Source of the DNA: Paludisphaera borealis
Lineage (GTDB): Bacteria > Planctomycetota > Planctomycetia > Isosphaerales > Isosphaeraceae
Assembly (NCBI RefSeq): GCF_001956985.1
Contig: NZ_CP019082.1
Span: forward strand, 2,418,001-2,482,000
Length of the DNA stretch: 64,000 bases
Direction of reading: 5' to 3'
Each line of letters starts with the position of its first letter. Position 1 is the stretch's first letter. The position numbers and the translations under genes were made by a program. The notes under the pieces are model-generated. The model was not told the origin of the DNA and searched no databases. It was given only the letters and a program-made list of their open reading frames with translations. This document shows positions 1 to 8,247 of the stretch, piece by piece.

Positions 1-797
1 GCCAGGACCGGCAGCGCGCGGAAGGGGGCGGTGAGGAACTGGTAAGGGTAGCCGTAACGCCCGGAAGAGACGTGATGAACCAGGCTCTTGGCCCATCGCT
101 TGCGGTCGTCGCCCCCGCCGAAGGTGAAGACGTCGTCGGCCGCCGAGAGGAGCAGTCCGGTGGTTCGGTTGTCGCCGGTGGAGACGACTTCGAGCCCAGT
201 TCCGTCGGGGCGAACCCGGACGACTCCCCCGGACTGCATCCGGATGGTCGCGCCGTCCTTACCGGTTCCTCGGGGAATGCCCCGGTCGCCGACCGCTATA
301 TAGAGGAAGCCGTCGACGCCTCGACGAATCCCACCGCCGGAATGGTCGTCGATCGGCTCGCCGACGGCCGGGGCGCCCAGGCCCGAGAACAGGTCGATGC
401 GGCTCTCGGCCCGGCCATCGCCGTCGGCGTCGCGAACGGCCGAGACGAATGGAGGATGAACCACGTAGAGGGTCTCGCCGATCCGCTCCAGGCCGTTCAC
501 GGATTCCAGATGATCGGCGAAGACGCGCCAGGCACCCTTGTCGAGCACGAACACCGAGGCGCTGGGTTCAGCGGTCGGCGGGGACGGATTCCGGCCGAGG
601 AAGAGCGAGCCATCGCGTCTGGAGACCACGGCGGACGGCGAGCCGAATCGCGAAGGTAGGGCGACGTGCTCGACTTTCCAACCTTCCGCCGCCGCCGGCC
701 GACCGGCTTCGATTTCGGCCCCGTCCTCGACGCCGGCCGCAATCGTGGCTGGAAGGGTGGCGATCCACAGGAATGCAAGACGGATGGGAATTCGCAT
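1..797 (-). CDS. PVC-type membrane-bound dehydrogenase-like protein (partial, C-terminus beyond the left edge)
   Basis: The minus-strand frame is open from an ATG at 797 to the window edge, giving about 265 residues of the N-terminus. It begins with a secretion signal (MRIPIRLAFLWIATLPATIA), so the protein is exported. The body has beta-propeller-like stretches such as GFLYIAVGDRGI and RYGYPYQF, and a DADGDGRAE calcium-binding-type loop. This matches the sugar-dehydrogenase-like propeller of the large planctomycete putative membrane-bound dehydrogenase family, in which a cytochrome c domain often follows. That part would lie outside the window, so substrate and electron acceptor cannot be read. 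The gene is divergent from the small gene at 1019. Family assignment is from memory of the fold signature. Confidence 0.75.
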   Translation of the reverse strand, partial: MRIPIRLAFLWIATLPATIAAGVEDGAEIEAGRPAAAEGWKVEHVALPSRFGSPSAVVSRRDGSLFLGRNPSPPTAEPSASVFVLDKGAWRVFADHLESVNGLERIGETLYVVHPPFVSAVRDADGDGRAESRIDLFSGLGAPAVGEPIDDHSGGGIRRGVDGFLYIAVGDRGIPRGTGKDGATIRMQSGGVVRVRPDGTGLEVVSTGDNRTTGLLLSAADDVFTFGGGDDRKRWAKSLVHHVSSGRYGYPYQFLTAPFRALPVL

Positions 798-1018
798 CGT
801 GATCACCCCTCCATGGTCTCGGCGACGAGCAGGCCGGCTGGCGGTCGGGCTCCGAGTGGTCTGGTCAGAGAACGCCTGGTCGACCACAATAGAGGCTCGG
901 GGCCGCGGCGGAATCGTACCGCCTTTGCCGATTCACCTCAATGTAAACCGGTTCGGGCTCGCCTCGGGGGACGTCTCCAGGGCTGGTTCCGGAACTCGCC
1001 CGGTGAGGAGTTTTTCCC

Positions 1019-1405
1019 GTGTCTTCGAGTCCCGCGATCAATCCGTCCCGTCCTGACGGCTCTGAACTCGCCCAGCCGACTTCGGCCCGATGGTTCAAGA
1101 ATCCGAGCTATCCGGAACGGACCCACCAGGCCGACCGCGCCGGGCTCGCGACCACCCTCAAGTCGTGTGACGAGAAGATCACGGCCGTCCGCAAGAAGCT
1201 GGGGCTGCTGGCGAACCACCCGCGTCGCGCGGAGTACGAGAAGATCTTCCACCAGCTTCAGGGCGGCCGCGACCAGATCGCCGACGCGGCGTCGCGGATG
1301 CCCCGCGAAGCGGGCGAGCTTTACCACGAAGACGCCGAGCGGCTCGAATTCGCAAAGCAGGCGTTTGCCCGGTTCATGGCGCGTTGGGACGCGGTCGCTT
1401 CCTGA
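1019..1405 (+). CDS. Small conserved-type hypothetical protein, 128 aa
   Basis: The GTG start at 1019 is preceded by a GAGGAG ribosome binding site about 10 bases upstream. The product is soluble, rich in charged residues and apparently all-alpha: residues about 35-125 hold heptad-like stretches (TTLKSCDEKITAVRKKLG, QLQGGRDQIADAASRM) that could form a helical hairpin or short coiled coil. There is no signal peptide, membrane segment or catalytic motif, and I do not recognise the family. It stands alone, and a strong hairpin follows its stop. Codon use resembles the neighbours, which supports it as a real gene. Confidence 0.7.
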   Translation: MSSSPAINPSRPDGSELAQPTSARWFKNPSYPERTHQADRAGLATTLKSCDEKITAVRKKLGLLANHPRRAEYEKIFHQLQGGRDQIADAASRMPREAGELYHEDAERLEFAKQAFARFMARWDAVAS

Positions 1406-1436
1406 AAACTCGGCTGCCGAGCATCCCAAAGCGAAT

Positions 1437-1474
1437 CGAGCCCTCCCGCTCAGCAGTCTGAGCGGGGGGTCTCG
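1437..1474. terminator. Probable bidirectional terminator hairpin
   Basis: CCCGCTCAG and CTGAGCGGG form a perfect 9-bp stem around a CAGT loop, and the stem can extend outward through CGAG/CTCG. It lies between two convergent stops (1405 plus, 1506 minus). There is no T-run, so rho-independent strength is uncertain. Confidence 0.6.
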
Positions 1475-1505
1475 AATCCTTCTGACGTCCCATCACGATC
1501 GCGGC

Positions 1506-4500
1506 TCAGCCGAAGAAAAGACCGCTGACCGAGGCGTTGCTTCCCGCGATCTTGGTGAAGCGGATTTTCACGTGACCACTGACGTTCCACGTCAGGTAGG
1601 CGCCGTTCTGGAACGACGAGAGGGTCTGACTGTCGAGGACCGCCCCGGAGTTCGGATCGATCACGTCGATCCGCTCGGTGCGGGCGGAGCCGTCGCGGTC
1701 GTAGGCGTAGATGCTCAGCTTGTGCATGAGATTGTCGGTGAAAGCCACGTCGATCGTGATCTGGGCGCCGTACCAGTAGGAATTCAACCGGTCGTCGACC
1801 AAGGGGTTGGCCTTCAGAAGGGGCACCATGTCGGTGCTCGTCCAGTACCCATTGCGCAGCGTCTGCCCGCTCATGGTGACCGAGTTCACGTACGCGGGGT
1901 AGTTGAACCCGCTGTTGGCGATGTTGTAGCCCTGCGACCCGTAGACGCCTCTCCAGGTGCCTTGGGTGGTCGTATCCTTGCCGACGAAGGCGGCCGAGGG
2001 GGTCCCGTCGAGGAACAGTCCGCTGACGACGGCGCTCGCGCCGCCGAGCTTGGTGACCACGAATTTCACGTGGCCGGTGATGTTCCAGGTGGTGTAGACT
2101 CCGTTATGGAACGACGACAGCGTGCGGCTGTCGATGACCTTTCCGGTGGCCACGTTGACCACGTCGATCCGCTCCGAGCGGGCGCTGGAATCCCAGTCGA
2201 CGGCGTAAAGGCTCACCCGATGGGCGAGGCCGTCGGAGAACGCGACGTCGATCGTGAACTGGTTCCCGCTCCAGGCCGCGGCGAAGCGGTCGTCATTCCA
2301 GGAAGGCGCCTTCTGAAGCGCGCGGACGTCGCTGGTGCTGACGGTCCAGAAGGGGGTCGTCTGACCCGAAACCTGGACGAAACTGTACGATGGGTAGCTC
2401 GCGACGCTGCCCGCAAGGCTGTAGCCGGCCCCGCCGTACGCTCCCTTCCAGCTTCCTCGCGTCGATGCGTCGGTTCCGGCGAACTTCGCCGAGGTCGCGG
2501 TCGAGGCGGCGGTCACGTTCACCTCGACGCTCCGCGTGGCCTTGGCGCCGTAGGCGTCGGTCGCCTGAACCGAGACGACGTAATTTCCGGCGCCCGACGG
2601 GATGAACACGAAGGAATCCACATTGGTGGAAGTCACGATGTTTCCATTCTTCGTGACCGTCCAGGCGAGCTTGGTCGGGGAGACGGCCGAGGTCGACGGC
2701 GAGTTCACCAGGCGCGCCATGGCCCAGTCGGCCGGAGTCGCCGCGCTGGCGCCGCCGGTCGTCGTCACGACGAGCAACAACGTCTTCACGCCCTTGACCG
2801 CGACATCGATGACGGCCGGCGACGACCCGGCCGTCATCACCGCCGAGGTGTACAGGATTTTGCCGTCGCCGATCACCTGGAAGACCGACTTCCCGACTCC
2901 CGCGCCGGCGCTGTCGTCGACTCCGATGATCGCATCGAAGCTGGTATAGGCGCCGTTCAGTGGCACGACGACTTTCGAGTTGCTCGAAACGCCCACCCCC
3001 TTGTTGTAGACGACGCCGCCGAGCGAGGCGAGGCCCCCACCGCTGGCGGTTCCATTGTAAGTCGCATTGACCGCGATGGGGGTGACGCCGCCGTTTCCGA
3101 AGGCCAGATCGCCGACGTACGACCGGCCGAACAACTCGAATTCGATGGATTGGTTGGCAGCGATCGCCGACGGCTGGGCGAACGTGACGATTTGCGCCGC
3201 CTGATCGGCGGTGAGTGCGCCAGCGTTGATATGTGCGAGCAACACGTCAAGATCGGCGCGGTCGACCTTGTTGTCGTGGTTGAAGTCGCCCTGCTCCCAC
3301 CATCGACCGGCCAGGTTGTAATTGGCTGCGAGGATCTGGAAGTCGGCGAAATCGACCTTGCCGTCCAGGTTCGCGTCGCCGCCAGGAACGAGCGTGCTCA
3401 CCACGGCGTCCCATCGTTGCGACCCGGGCGACGTCACCCGCGACTTGAGCCCCCAGAAGTCGCCGCTGTAGGTGTAAAAGTCCATCGTCCGGCCGCCGGC
3501 CTTCTGCCAGACGCTGATGTAACGCTTGTAGACGTCGTACATCCGGGGATCGTCGAGGATCGCCTGGGTCGTCACGATGCTGGACGGGGTGGTGAGGCCT
3601 TGCCCCGCTTCATATGCGTCGAGGGGGAGCCCGAACGCCGCGGCGACCTTGACGTTGTTCTGGATGTTGGTCCCGGCCTGATCGAGGTACTGGTTTATCG
3701 AGGTGAAGAAGCCCGAGGCGGACAGGGTCGCGGCCTTGGTGCCCGACTTGAGCCCGAAGTAGGGGGCGATGGCCGTCGACTTGATGAACTGGTCCGGAGC
3801 GCCGTAGTGATCCTGGATGAATTGCAGCCCCACCTGGATCACCCAGGGCGAGATCGTCCAACCGCCGAGCACCGGGATGACGCGGTCGAAATCGGCGCCG
3901 AACTCTTGCCGGAAGATGTCGGAGATCTTTTTGAGCTGGAACGCCGTCTGCTGGGCCACCATCGTCCCCGTGTTGGTCGACACCGGCACCAGGGGGTTCG
4001 CCTTGGCGGCCGTCAGGATCTGCGCGTTCTGCTCGAAGCCGGTGTTCCAGGTCTCGTTGCTGTACTCGATGTAGACCTTCAAGTCCGGCGAGAGCTTGTC
4101 GTGCACCAGGGTTGCGAGGTTCCTGATGAAGTCGTCGTCGGCCAGGGCGGGGACGTTCAACCAAATATCTTTATGCGCCTCGTTGCCCAGCTCGATCATG
4201 GTCTCGTAGTCGATCGGCCGCTTCGACGGCGTCGTGCTGAGGAGTTCGTCGGGCTGGCCGCGATCCGACCAATGGGCGACCTTCGAACCGTTGGTCAATC
4301 CCCAGTCCATGAACCGAATGTTGTCGAACGGCTGAAGGTCCTTGAGGAACCCGGAAGTGAAGGGTTGACTGCCATCCGCGGCGTACCCCGGCGCGATGAT
4401 CTTGAGATCGGCGAGCGGATTGTTGGGATCGATCGCCGTCACGTCCATGACCAACGCCCGCTGGCCGGATTGATCGCCGACCCCGCTGACCTTGACCTGA

Positions 4501-4874
4501 CCGCGAGTGACTCCGTCCGCCCCCTTCACGAGCGGAGAGACCAGATGGCCCACTCCCCAGAAGTCGAGGGTGGCCGTCCCCTCGTAGCTTACCTGGTACA
4601 CGCCGTCCGGGTAGTTCGTGAGATACGCATACGTCGAGGCGTCGACTAGCGGAGAATTCAACGAGTTCGTCGGCAACGACGGATCCGCCGTCCACCAGTT
4701 CGCCTTGTTGATGTCGCCCCACTCCCCCATGAGGCGGGAGACGTTGGTCCAGACCGCGTCGCCTTGGTACTGGTAGTTCACCAACAGGTTCACACCCACT
4801 CCGCTCAGCATCGCTCGATCCTCGAGCGTTTCGAGACGGGGGATCGAACGAACACGTCGAATACGCTTCAACAT
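1506..4874 (-). CDS. Secreted modular protein with dockerin, NPCBM-like domain and twin C-terminal modules, 1122 aa
   Basis: The ATG at 4874 follows a GAGGTGG site; a GTG two codons upstream at 4880 is the alternative. The N-terminus carries the planctomycete export motif LETLEDRAMLSG. Residues about 20-490 form a catalytic-looking region with YIEYSNETWN and MIELGNEAHKD, which resembles a TIM-barrel glycosidase; the family is not certain. Residues about 498-556 hold a dockerin-type pair of calcium loops (GDANLDGKVDFADFQ, GDFNHDNKVDRADLD). Residues about 577-725 resemble NPCBM/NEW2, a carbohydrate-binding module. An Ig-like stretch follows at about 735-795. Two homologous modules of about 160 residues end the protein (about 798-960 and 963-1122), each with WKGAYG/WRGVYG and SSARSERIDV/GSARTERIDV. 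It probably acts on or binds polysaccharide outside the cell; that role is inference. Confidence 0.85.
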   Translation of the reverse strand: MLKRIRRVRSIPRLETLEDRAMLSGVGVNLLVNYQYQGDAVWTNVSRLMGEWGDINKANWWTADPSLPTNSLNSPLVDASTYAYLTNYPDGVYQVSYEGTATLDFWGVGHLVSPLVKGADGVTRGQVKVSGVGDQSGQRALVMDVTAIDPNNPLADLKIIAPGYAADGSQPFTSGFLKDLQPFDNIRFMDWGLTNGSKVAHWSDRGQPDELLSTTPSKRPIDYETMIELGNEAHKDIWLNVPALADDDFIRNLATLVHDKLSPDLKVYIEYSNETWNTGFEQNAQILTAAKANPLVPVSTNTGTMVAQQTAFQLKKISDIFRQEFGADFDRVIPVLGGWTISPWVIQVGLQFIQDHYGAPDQFIKSTAIAPYFGLKSGTKAATLSASGFFTSINQYLDQAGTNIQNNVKVAAAFGLPLDAYEAGQGLTTPSSIVTTQAILDDPRMYDVYKRYISVWQKAGGRTMDFYTYSGDFWGLKSRVTSPGSQRWDAVVSTLVPGGDANLDGKVDFADFQILAANYNLAGRWWEQGDFNHDNKVDRADLDVLLAHINAGALTADQAAQIVTFAQPSAIAANQSIEFELFGRSYVGDLAFGNGGVTPIAVNATYNGTASGGGLASLGGVVYNKGVGVSSNSKVVVPLNGAYTSFDAIIGVDDSAGAGVGKSVFQVIGDGKILYTSAVMTAGSSPAVIDVAVKGVKTLLLVVTTTGGASAATPADWAMARLVNSPSTSAVSPTKLAWTVTKNGNIVTSTNVDSFVFIPSGAGNYVVSVQATDAYGAKATRSVEVNVTAASTATSAKFAGTDASTRGSWKGAYGGAGYSLAGSVASYPSYSFVQVSGQTTPFWTVSTSDVRALQKAPSWNDDRFAAAWSGNQFTIDVAFSDGLAHRVSLYAVDWDSSARSERIDVVNVATGKVIDSRTLSSFHNGVYTTWNITGHVKFVVTKLGGASAVVSGLFLDGTPSAAFVGKDTTTQGTWRGVYGSQGYNIANSGFNYPAYVNSVTMSGQTLRNGYWTSTDMVPLLKANPLVDDRLNSYWYGAQITIDVAFTDNLMHKLSIYAYDRDGSARTERIDVIDPNSGAVLDSQTLSSFQNGAYLTWNVSGHVKIRFTKIAGSNASVSGLFFG

Positions 4875-5414
4875 GACCACCTCAAAATCACAAGATGCGG
4901 TTTCGTCGCTGGGTGGCCCACACGCGGGCCGGATGAGACTCGTCGTCGATCGTCAGTGAAGCGCGCGGAACCAACGCGGCGGGCATGTGACGCCGGCGCG
5001 TTCGTTCACACAGTGATGAGAACAGTCAACCTATCCTCGGGCTTTCGTACGTGCATCTGAAAGCATGAAAGAGAACGAAGTCTATCAGTACGTCGATGAA
5101 TATCAACAAGCCGGCTTATTTTGTCGATCCGTGCTTCGATCCATCAAATCATCTCATAACGCGAAACGAATGAATTCATTGTGAAGACGGCGCGTTCCAC
5201 TGCCGCCGCGTCAGCAAAATTGCGCGGCCGGGTCCTCCAAACGATCCGCGGGAGCCGGGGGACTTCTCGGCGCGACCGGCGATGGGCGATAATCAACGGA
5301 GGAGTCACCCCGACACCGGTCGCGGCAAGCCGGTCCTCGGACGGTTTCTCGAAATCGACGCCTGGAGCGGGTTGCTCGGGAACTTTCGCGAGAGTAGGAG
5401 CGTCCAAGACCTTG
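4875..5414. other. Divergent intergenic region, AT-richer centre
   Basis: About 540 bases lie between the secreted dockerin gene (minus) and the ECF sigma gene (plus). Positions about 5030-5180 are clearly richer in A and T than the flanks and are the likeliest place for divergent promoters. Frames continue upstream of the sigma start to 5181 but show no sigma-like residues, so I treat that stretch as leader. No RNA gene was recognised. Confidence 0.5.
5379..5404 (+). promoter_or_regulatory. Candidate ECF-type promoter for the sigma gene (autoregulation)
   Basis: GGAACT at 5379-5384 is followed by 16 bases and CGTC at 5401-5404, the usual layout of ECF sigma-dependent promoters. It sits directly before the sigma start at 5415, so a transcript from it would be almost leaderless. 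The spacer also contains AGGAG (5396-5400), which may instead be the ribosome binding site. Nine conserved positions can arise by chance in this GC-rich window. Confidence 0.35.
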
Positions 5415-6032
5415 ATGACGCGGAACGTCGACGACCTCAGCCTTGTGCAGGCGTGTCGCGCAGGTCGGACCGAGGCCTACGGTCTTCTGGTCCGGCGCTG
5501 TCAGGACCGCCTCTTCCCGACGATCCTGCGCCTCATGGGCTCGCACGAAGACGCCCAGGACGTCCTTCAAGACGCCTTCGTCCGGGGGTTCGAGAAGCTC
5601 GATCAATACCACGGAGACAGTTCGTTCTACACCTGGATCTACCGGATCGCCGTTAACCTGGCGTTGACGCGGTTCCGCAGGCGACGTCTGCGCGGAGTCC
5701 TTCGGTTGTGGGAGCCGAACCGCGACCAGCTCGCTCTTGACCCGCCGGATCAGTCGCCCGGGGTCGATCCCGCGTTCGCGATGGAACAAGCCGAGCGCGA
5801 GGCGGTCGTCGCCGCCGCGCTCGGAGAACTCGCCCCGGAGCAACGCGCAGTGGTGGTCCTGAAAGACTTCGACGGCCGCCGTTACGAAGAAATCAGCGAA
5901 ATCCTGAACATTCCAATCGGCACGGTGCGCAGCCGCCTCCACCGGGCTCGAAGTCAACTCCGCGATCGGCTGCGATCGCTCGTCGAGGACCCGGACCCGG
6001 CCCATCCCGACGTCGAGAGCGTGAGGCCCTGA
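5415..6032 (+). CDS. ECF-family RNA polymerase sigma factor, 205 aa
   Basis: The protein directs RNA polymerase to stress- or envelope-type promoters. Region 2 is clear: LVRRCQDRLFPTILRLMG, then EDAQDVLQDAFVRGFEKL and FYTWIYRIAVNLALTRFRRR, which contain the core-binding and -10-recognising helices. Region 4 is at about 140-195, with ALGELAPEQRAVVVLKDFDG, YEEISEILNIPIGTVRSR and LHRARSQLRDRL forming the -35-binding helix-turn-helix. Start chosen at ATG 5415 because homology begins there; TTG 5412 is possible, and the frame is open to 5181 without sigma features. The membrane protein starting at 6124 is its likely anti-sigma factor. Confidence 0.93.
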   Translation: MTRNVDDLSLVQACRAGRTEAYGLLVRRCQDRLFPTILRLMGSHEDAQDVLQDAFVRGFEKLDQYHGDSSFYTWIYRIAVNLALTRFRRRRLRGVLRLWEPNRDQLALDPPDQSPGVDPAFAMEQAEREAVVAAALGELAPEQRAVVVLKDFDGRRYEEISEILNIPIGTVRSRLHRARSQLRDRLRSLVEDPDPAHPDVESVRP

Positions 6033-6123
6033 TGCGACGCCGAGGCGGAAACACCGGACTCTCCAAGACCACTCCGATTCCCATGGGGTCCCTTCGCCGT
6101 CCCAAGCCAGCGAACCCACTATC

Positions 6124-7215
6124 ATGAGTATGGATCAAGACTCACTGTTGTCCGCCTTCCTTGACGGTCAGGTCGACCCGGATCAGAAACGACGCGCCGA
6201 GTCGGCCGTCGCCTCCGATCCCGCCGCGGCCGAAGCCCTGCATGCGTTCGCCGCCATCCGCGACCTGGTCGCCGGACTGTCTCGTCCGCCGGCGCCGGAC
6301 GTCTCCGCCTCGGTTCTGAGCCGGCTCGCCGCGGACGCCGCGCGGCCTCGTCCCTGGAAAACCTGGGGGCCGTACGTGGGGCGCGGACTCGGCGCGGCCG
6401 GAATCGCGGCGAGCGTGGCGCTGGTCGTCGTCCTGGGGGGACAAACCCGATCCTGGAGGCTCGTCGAGCCGCCGCGAGTGGCCTCGACGCTCGTCGTCCC
6501 GGTTCCCGCTCCGGTTTCGACCGTGGCGACGCCCTCCGCGCGAACCGAGGTGGTCGCGACGGCTCAACCCAAGCCCGTCGGACCGGCCCCGATTTCAACG
6601 CCGGCCCCCGCCGTGACGGTCGTCGAGTCTCGGGTTGCCCAGCGCGACGATCCTCCGGGGTTCCGTGAGTTCTGGGCGACCGCCGGCCCTCGACGCGACT
6701 TCGCGGTGACCCCCGACGCGGGCGAATCGACGACCGCGACCGTGGCGACGCTGGTCGGGCAGTCCACCCATCGCGATTTCTACAAGATCGTGGTCCCCAC
6801 CGGAGCCAACGGCGTTCCAGGCGATGAGGCGGCCGTCGCCTTCGCCGCAACCCTCGATCCCAACGAGTTCATGACTCTCCAGCGACGCCTCGAGTCGCAT
6901 TTCGGGAAACGGGTCGAAGAGCGCGACGCCGACCCGGAAGTCTCGGCCCTGCTGGCGGACGTCGGCCAGGCGACGTCCTCTCCCGCAACGCCGGCGGCGG
7001 ACGTTCTGGTCCCTCAGACCGGCGAACTCGCCCTCCGCGTTCGCTCCGGCTCGCCCGTTTCGAGCCGTCCGGAACCGGCCGAAGCCTCCAAGCGATCCGA
7101 CAAGGGCCGAACTTCCCCCGCGCGGCCCGAGGACGCTCCGGCCGCTCCCGCTACTGCCGATCCCACCCGGCCCTCGCTCGTCCTGATCTGGATCGTCGGC
7201 CCCGCCCCAAGGTGA
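6124..7215 (+). CDS. Probable membrane-anchored anti-sigma factor, 363 aa
   Basis: This lies 91 bases after the ECF sigma gene, the usual place for its regulator. The N-terminal 70 residues (LLSAFLDGQVDPDQKRRAE, then SDPAAAEALHAF) have the layout of an anti-sigma domain, but the zinc-binding HxxxCxxC of the ZAS type is absent. One membrane helix follows at about residues 88-106 (GLGAAGIAASVALVVVLGG). The remaining 250 residues would be extracytoplasmic. They are rich in Pro, Ala, Thr and Val, with a more ordered part at about 220-275 (FYKIVVPTGANG, FMTLQRRLESHFG). That ordered part may be the sensor; no ligand can be inferred. A second ATG at 6130 is possible. Confidence 0.7.
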   Translation: MSMDQDSLLSAFLDGQVDPDQKRRAESAVASDPAAAEALHAFAAIRDLVAGLSRPPAPDVSASVLSRLAADAARPRPWKTWGPYVGRGLGAAGIAASVALVVVLGGQTRSWRLVEPPRVASTLVVPVPAPVSTVATPSARTEVVATAQPKPVGPAPISTPAPAVTVVESRVAQRDDPPGFREFWATAGPRRDFAVTPDAGESTTATVATLVGQSTHRDFYKIVVPTGANGVPGDEAAVAFAATLDPNEFMTLQRRLESHFGKRVEERDADPEVSALLADVGQATSSPATPAADVLVPQTGELALRVRSGSPVSSRPEPAEASKRSDKGRTSPARPEDAPAAPATADPTRPSLVLIWIVGPAPR

Positions 7216-7268
7216 CGGGTCGAGGCGGCGACGGCCGACGGCGGCGATGCGGCTTGACTTCGATTGAC

Positions 7269-7294
7269 GGAACCATTCAACTTTGGGGGTCGTC
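7269..7294 (+). promoter_or_regulatory. Candidate ECF-type promoter upstream of the glycosyltransferase/ABC genes
   Basis: GGAACC at 7269-7274 is followed by exactly 16 bases and CGTC at 7291-7294. The same arrangement precedes the ECF sigma gene at 5379, so both may be targets of that sigma factor. This is inference from motif and position only. Confidence 0.4.
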
Positions 7295-7308
7295 CCACGA
7301 GGAGGGAC

Positions 7309-7335
7309 TGCGTGGAAGGTCTCTTACTCCACGCA
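7309..7335. promoter_or_regulatory. Perfect inverted repeat in the leader of the glycosyltransferase gene
   Basis: TGCGTGGA and TCCACGCA form a perfect 8-bp inverted repeat with an 11-base loop, just downstream of the GGAACC/CGTC motif. It could be an operator, an RNA hairpin in the leader, or a terminator for the anti-sigma gene. There is no T-run, so a simple terminator is less likely. Confidence 0.45.
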
Positions 7336-7421
7336 TTGAAGATCCTATAGACTAGGCAACAGCTTGCGTGACGGCCGGCGTCGTCGCCGTGCGCCGAGTT
7401 ATTCCCGGGGATTCACCTATC

Positions 7422-8159
7422 GTGTCCACCCAAGCCGAGGCGCCTAAGGTTCTCATCTCGCTGGCGACTTACAACGAGGCCGGCAACGTCGAGCCGCTGA
7501 TCGAGAACATCCGCCAGTTCGCACCCGACGCCTCGATTCTGGTGATCGACGACAATTCCCCGGACGGCACCGGCGCGATCGCCGACGCAATGGCCGCGCG
7601 GCTCAAGAACGTCTTCGTGATCCATCGCAGCGGCAAGCTCGGTCTGGGGACCGCCACGCTCGAAGCGATGGCGTTCGCCATCGAGAACCGGTTCGACTAC
7701 CTGCTGAACATGGACGCGGATTTCAGCCATCCGCCGAAGTTCATCCCCGACCTGCTGGCCGGAATGGCCGATCATGACGTCATGATCGGGTCGCGGTACG
7801 TGCCCGGGGGGGGCGTCGAAGGCGAGTTCAACCTCAAGCGGAAGTTCATGAGCACGGGCATCAACATGTACGCGCGGACGTTTCTGGGGCTGACCAACCG
7901 CGACAACAGCGGCGCGTTCCGCTGTTACCGCGTCAGCAAGCTCGCGGAGATGGACTTCTCGAAGATCCGCTCGCGCGGGTATTCGTTCCAGGAAGAGATC
8001 CTCTACTGGTGCAAGAAGGTCGGCTGCCGCTTCGGCGAGACGCCGATCTTGTTCATGAACCGCCGCTCGGGCATGTCGAAGATCAACTCGCGCGAGGCCG
8101 CGGCGGCGATCTGGATCATCTTTCGGATCGGCGTGGCAAGGCTCGTCGGTCGCGCCTGA
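7422..8159 (+). CDS. Glycosyltransferase family 2, polyprenol-phosphate mannose synthase-like, 245 aa
   Basis: Members of this family transfer mannose or another hexose from a nucleotide sugar to a polyprenyl phosphate, giving a lipid-linked donor for glycosylation at the membrane. The GT2 fold is shown by ISLATYNEAGNVEPLIE at the N-terminus, VIDDNSPDGTG, LLNMDADFSHPP (the DxD motif that binds metal and nucleotide sugar) and MIGSRYVPGG. The C-terminal GYSFQEEILYWCKKVGCRFGE and FMNRRSGMSKIN are typical of DPM1-like enzymes. No membrane segments follow, so it is the short, soluble form. Start chosen at GTG 7422, which gives the usual length; GTG 7368 adds 18 residues without homology. Confidence 0.88.
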   Translation: MSTQAEAPKVLISLATYNEAGNVEPLIENIRQFAPDASILVIDDNSPDGTGAIADAMAARLKNVFVIHRSGKLGLGTATLEAMAFAIENRFDYLLNMDADFSHPPKFIPDLLAGMADHDVMIGSRYVPGGGVEGEFNLKRKFMSTGINMYARTFLGLTNRDNSGAFRCYRVSKLAEMDFSKIRSRGYSFQEEILYWCKKVGCRFGETPILFMNRRSGMSKINSREAAAAIWIIFRIGVARLVGRA

Positions 8160-8247
8160 ACCTCGCCCGACTCGTCGTCCGCCGTCACCGTCGCGGTTCG
8201 GCCGCGTAGGGTCAGGGGCGGCTTTCACGAACACGTTTCCGCAAGGG

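Noticed and set aside
666-4649. Very long plus-strand open frame over the dockerin gene
   Set aside because: Antisense shadow caused by third-position GC bias. Its composition is Val/Asp/Gly/Arg-rich, with no domains, and the minus frame carries clear modules.
4967-4992. GGAACC upstream of the ECF sigma gene as promoter
   Set aside because: No CGTC-like element lies 16-17 bases downstream, so it does not match the pattern seen at 5379 and 7269.
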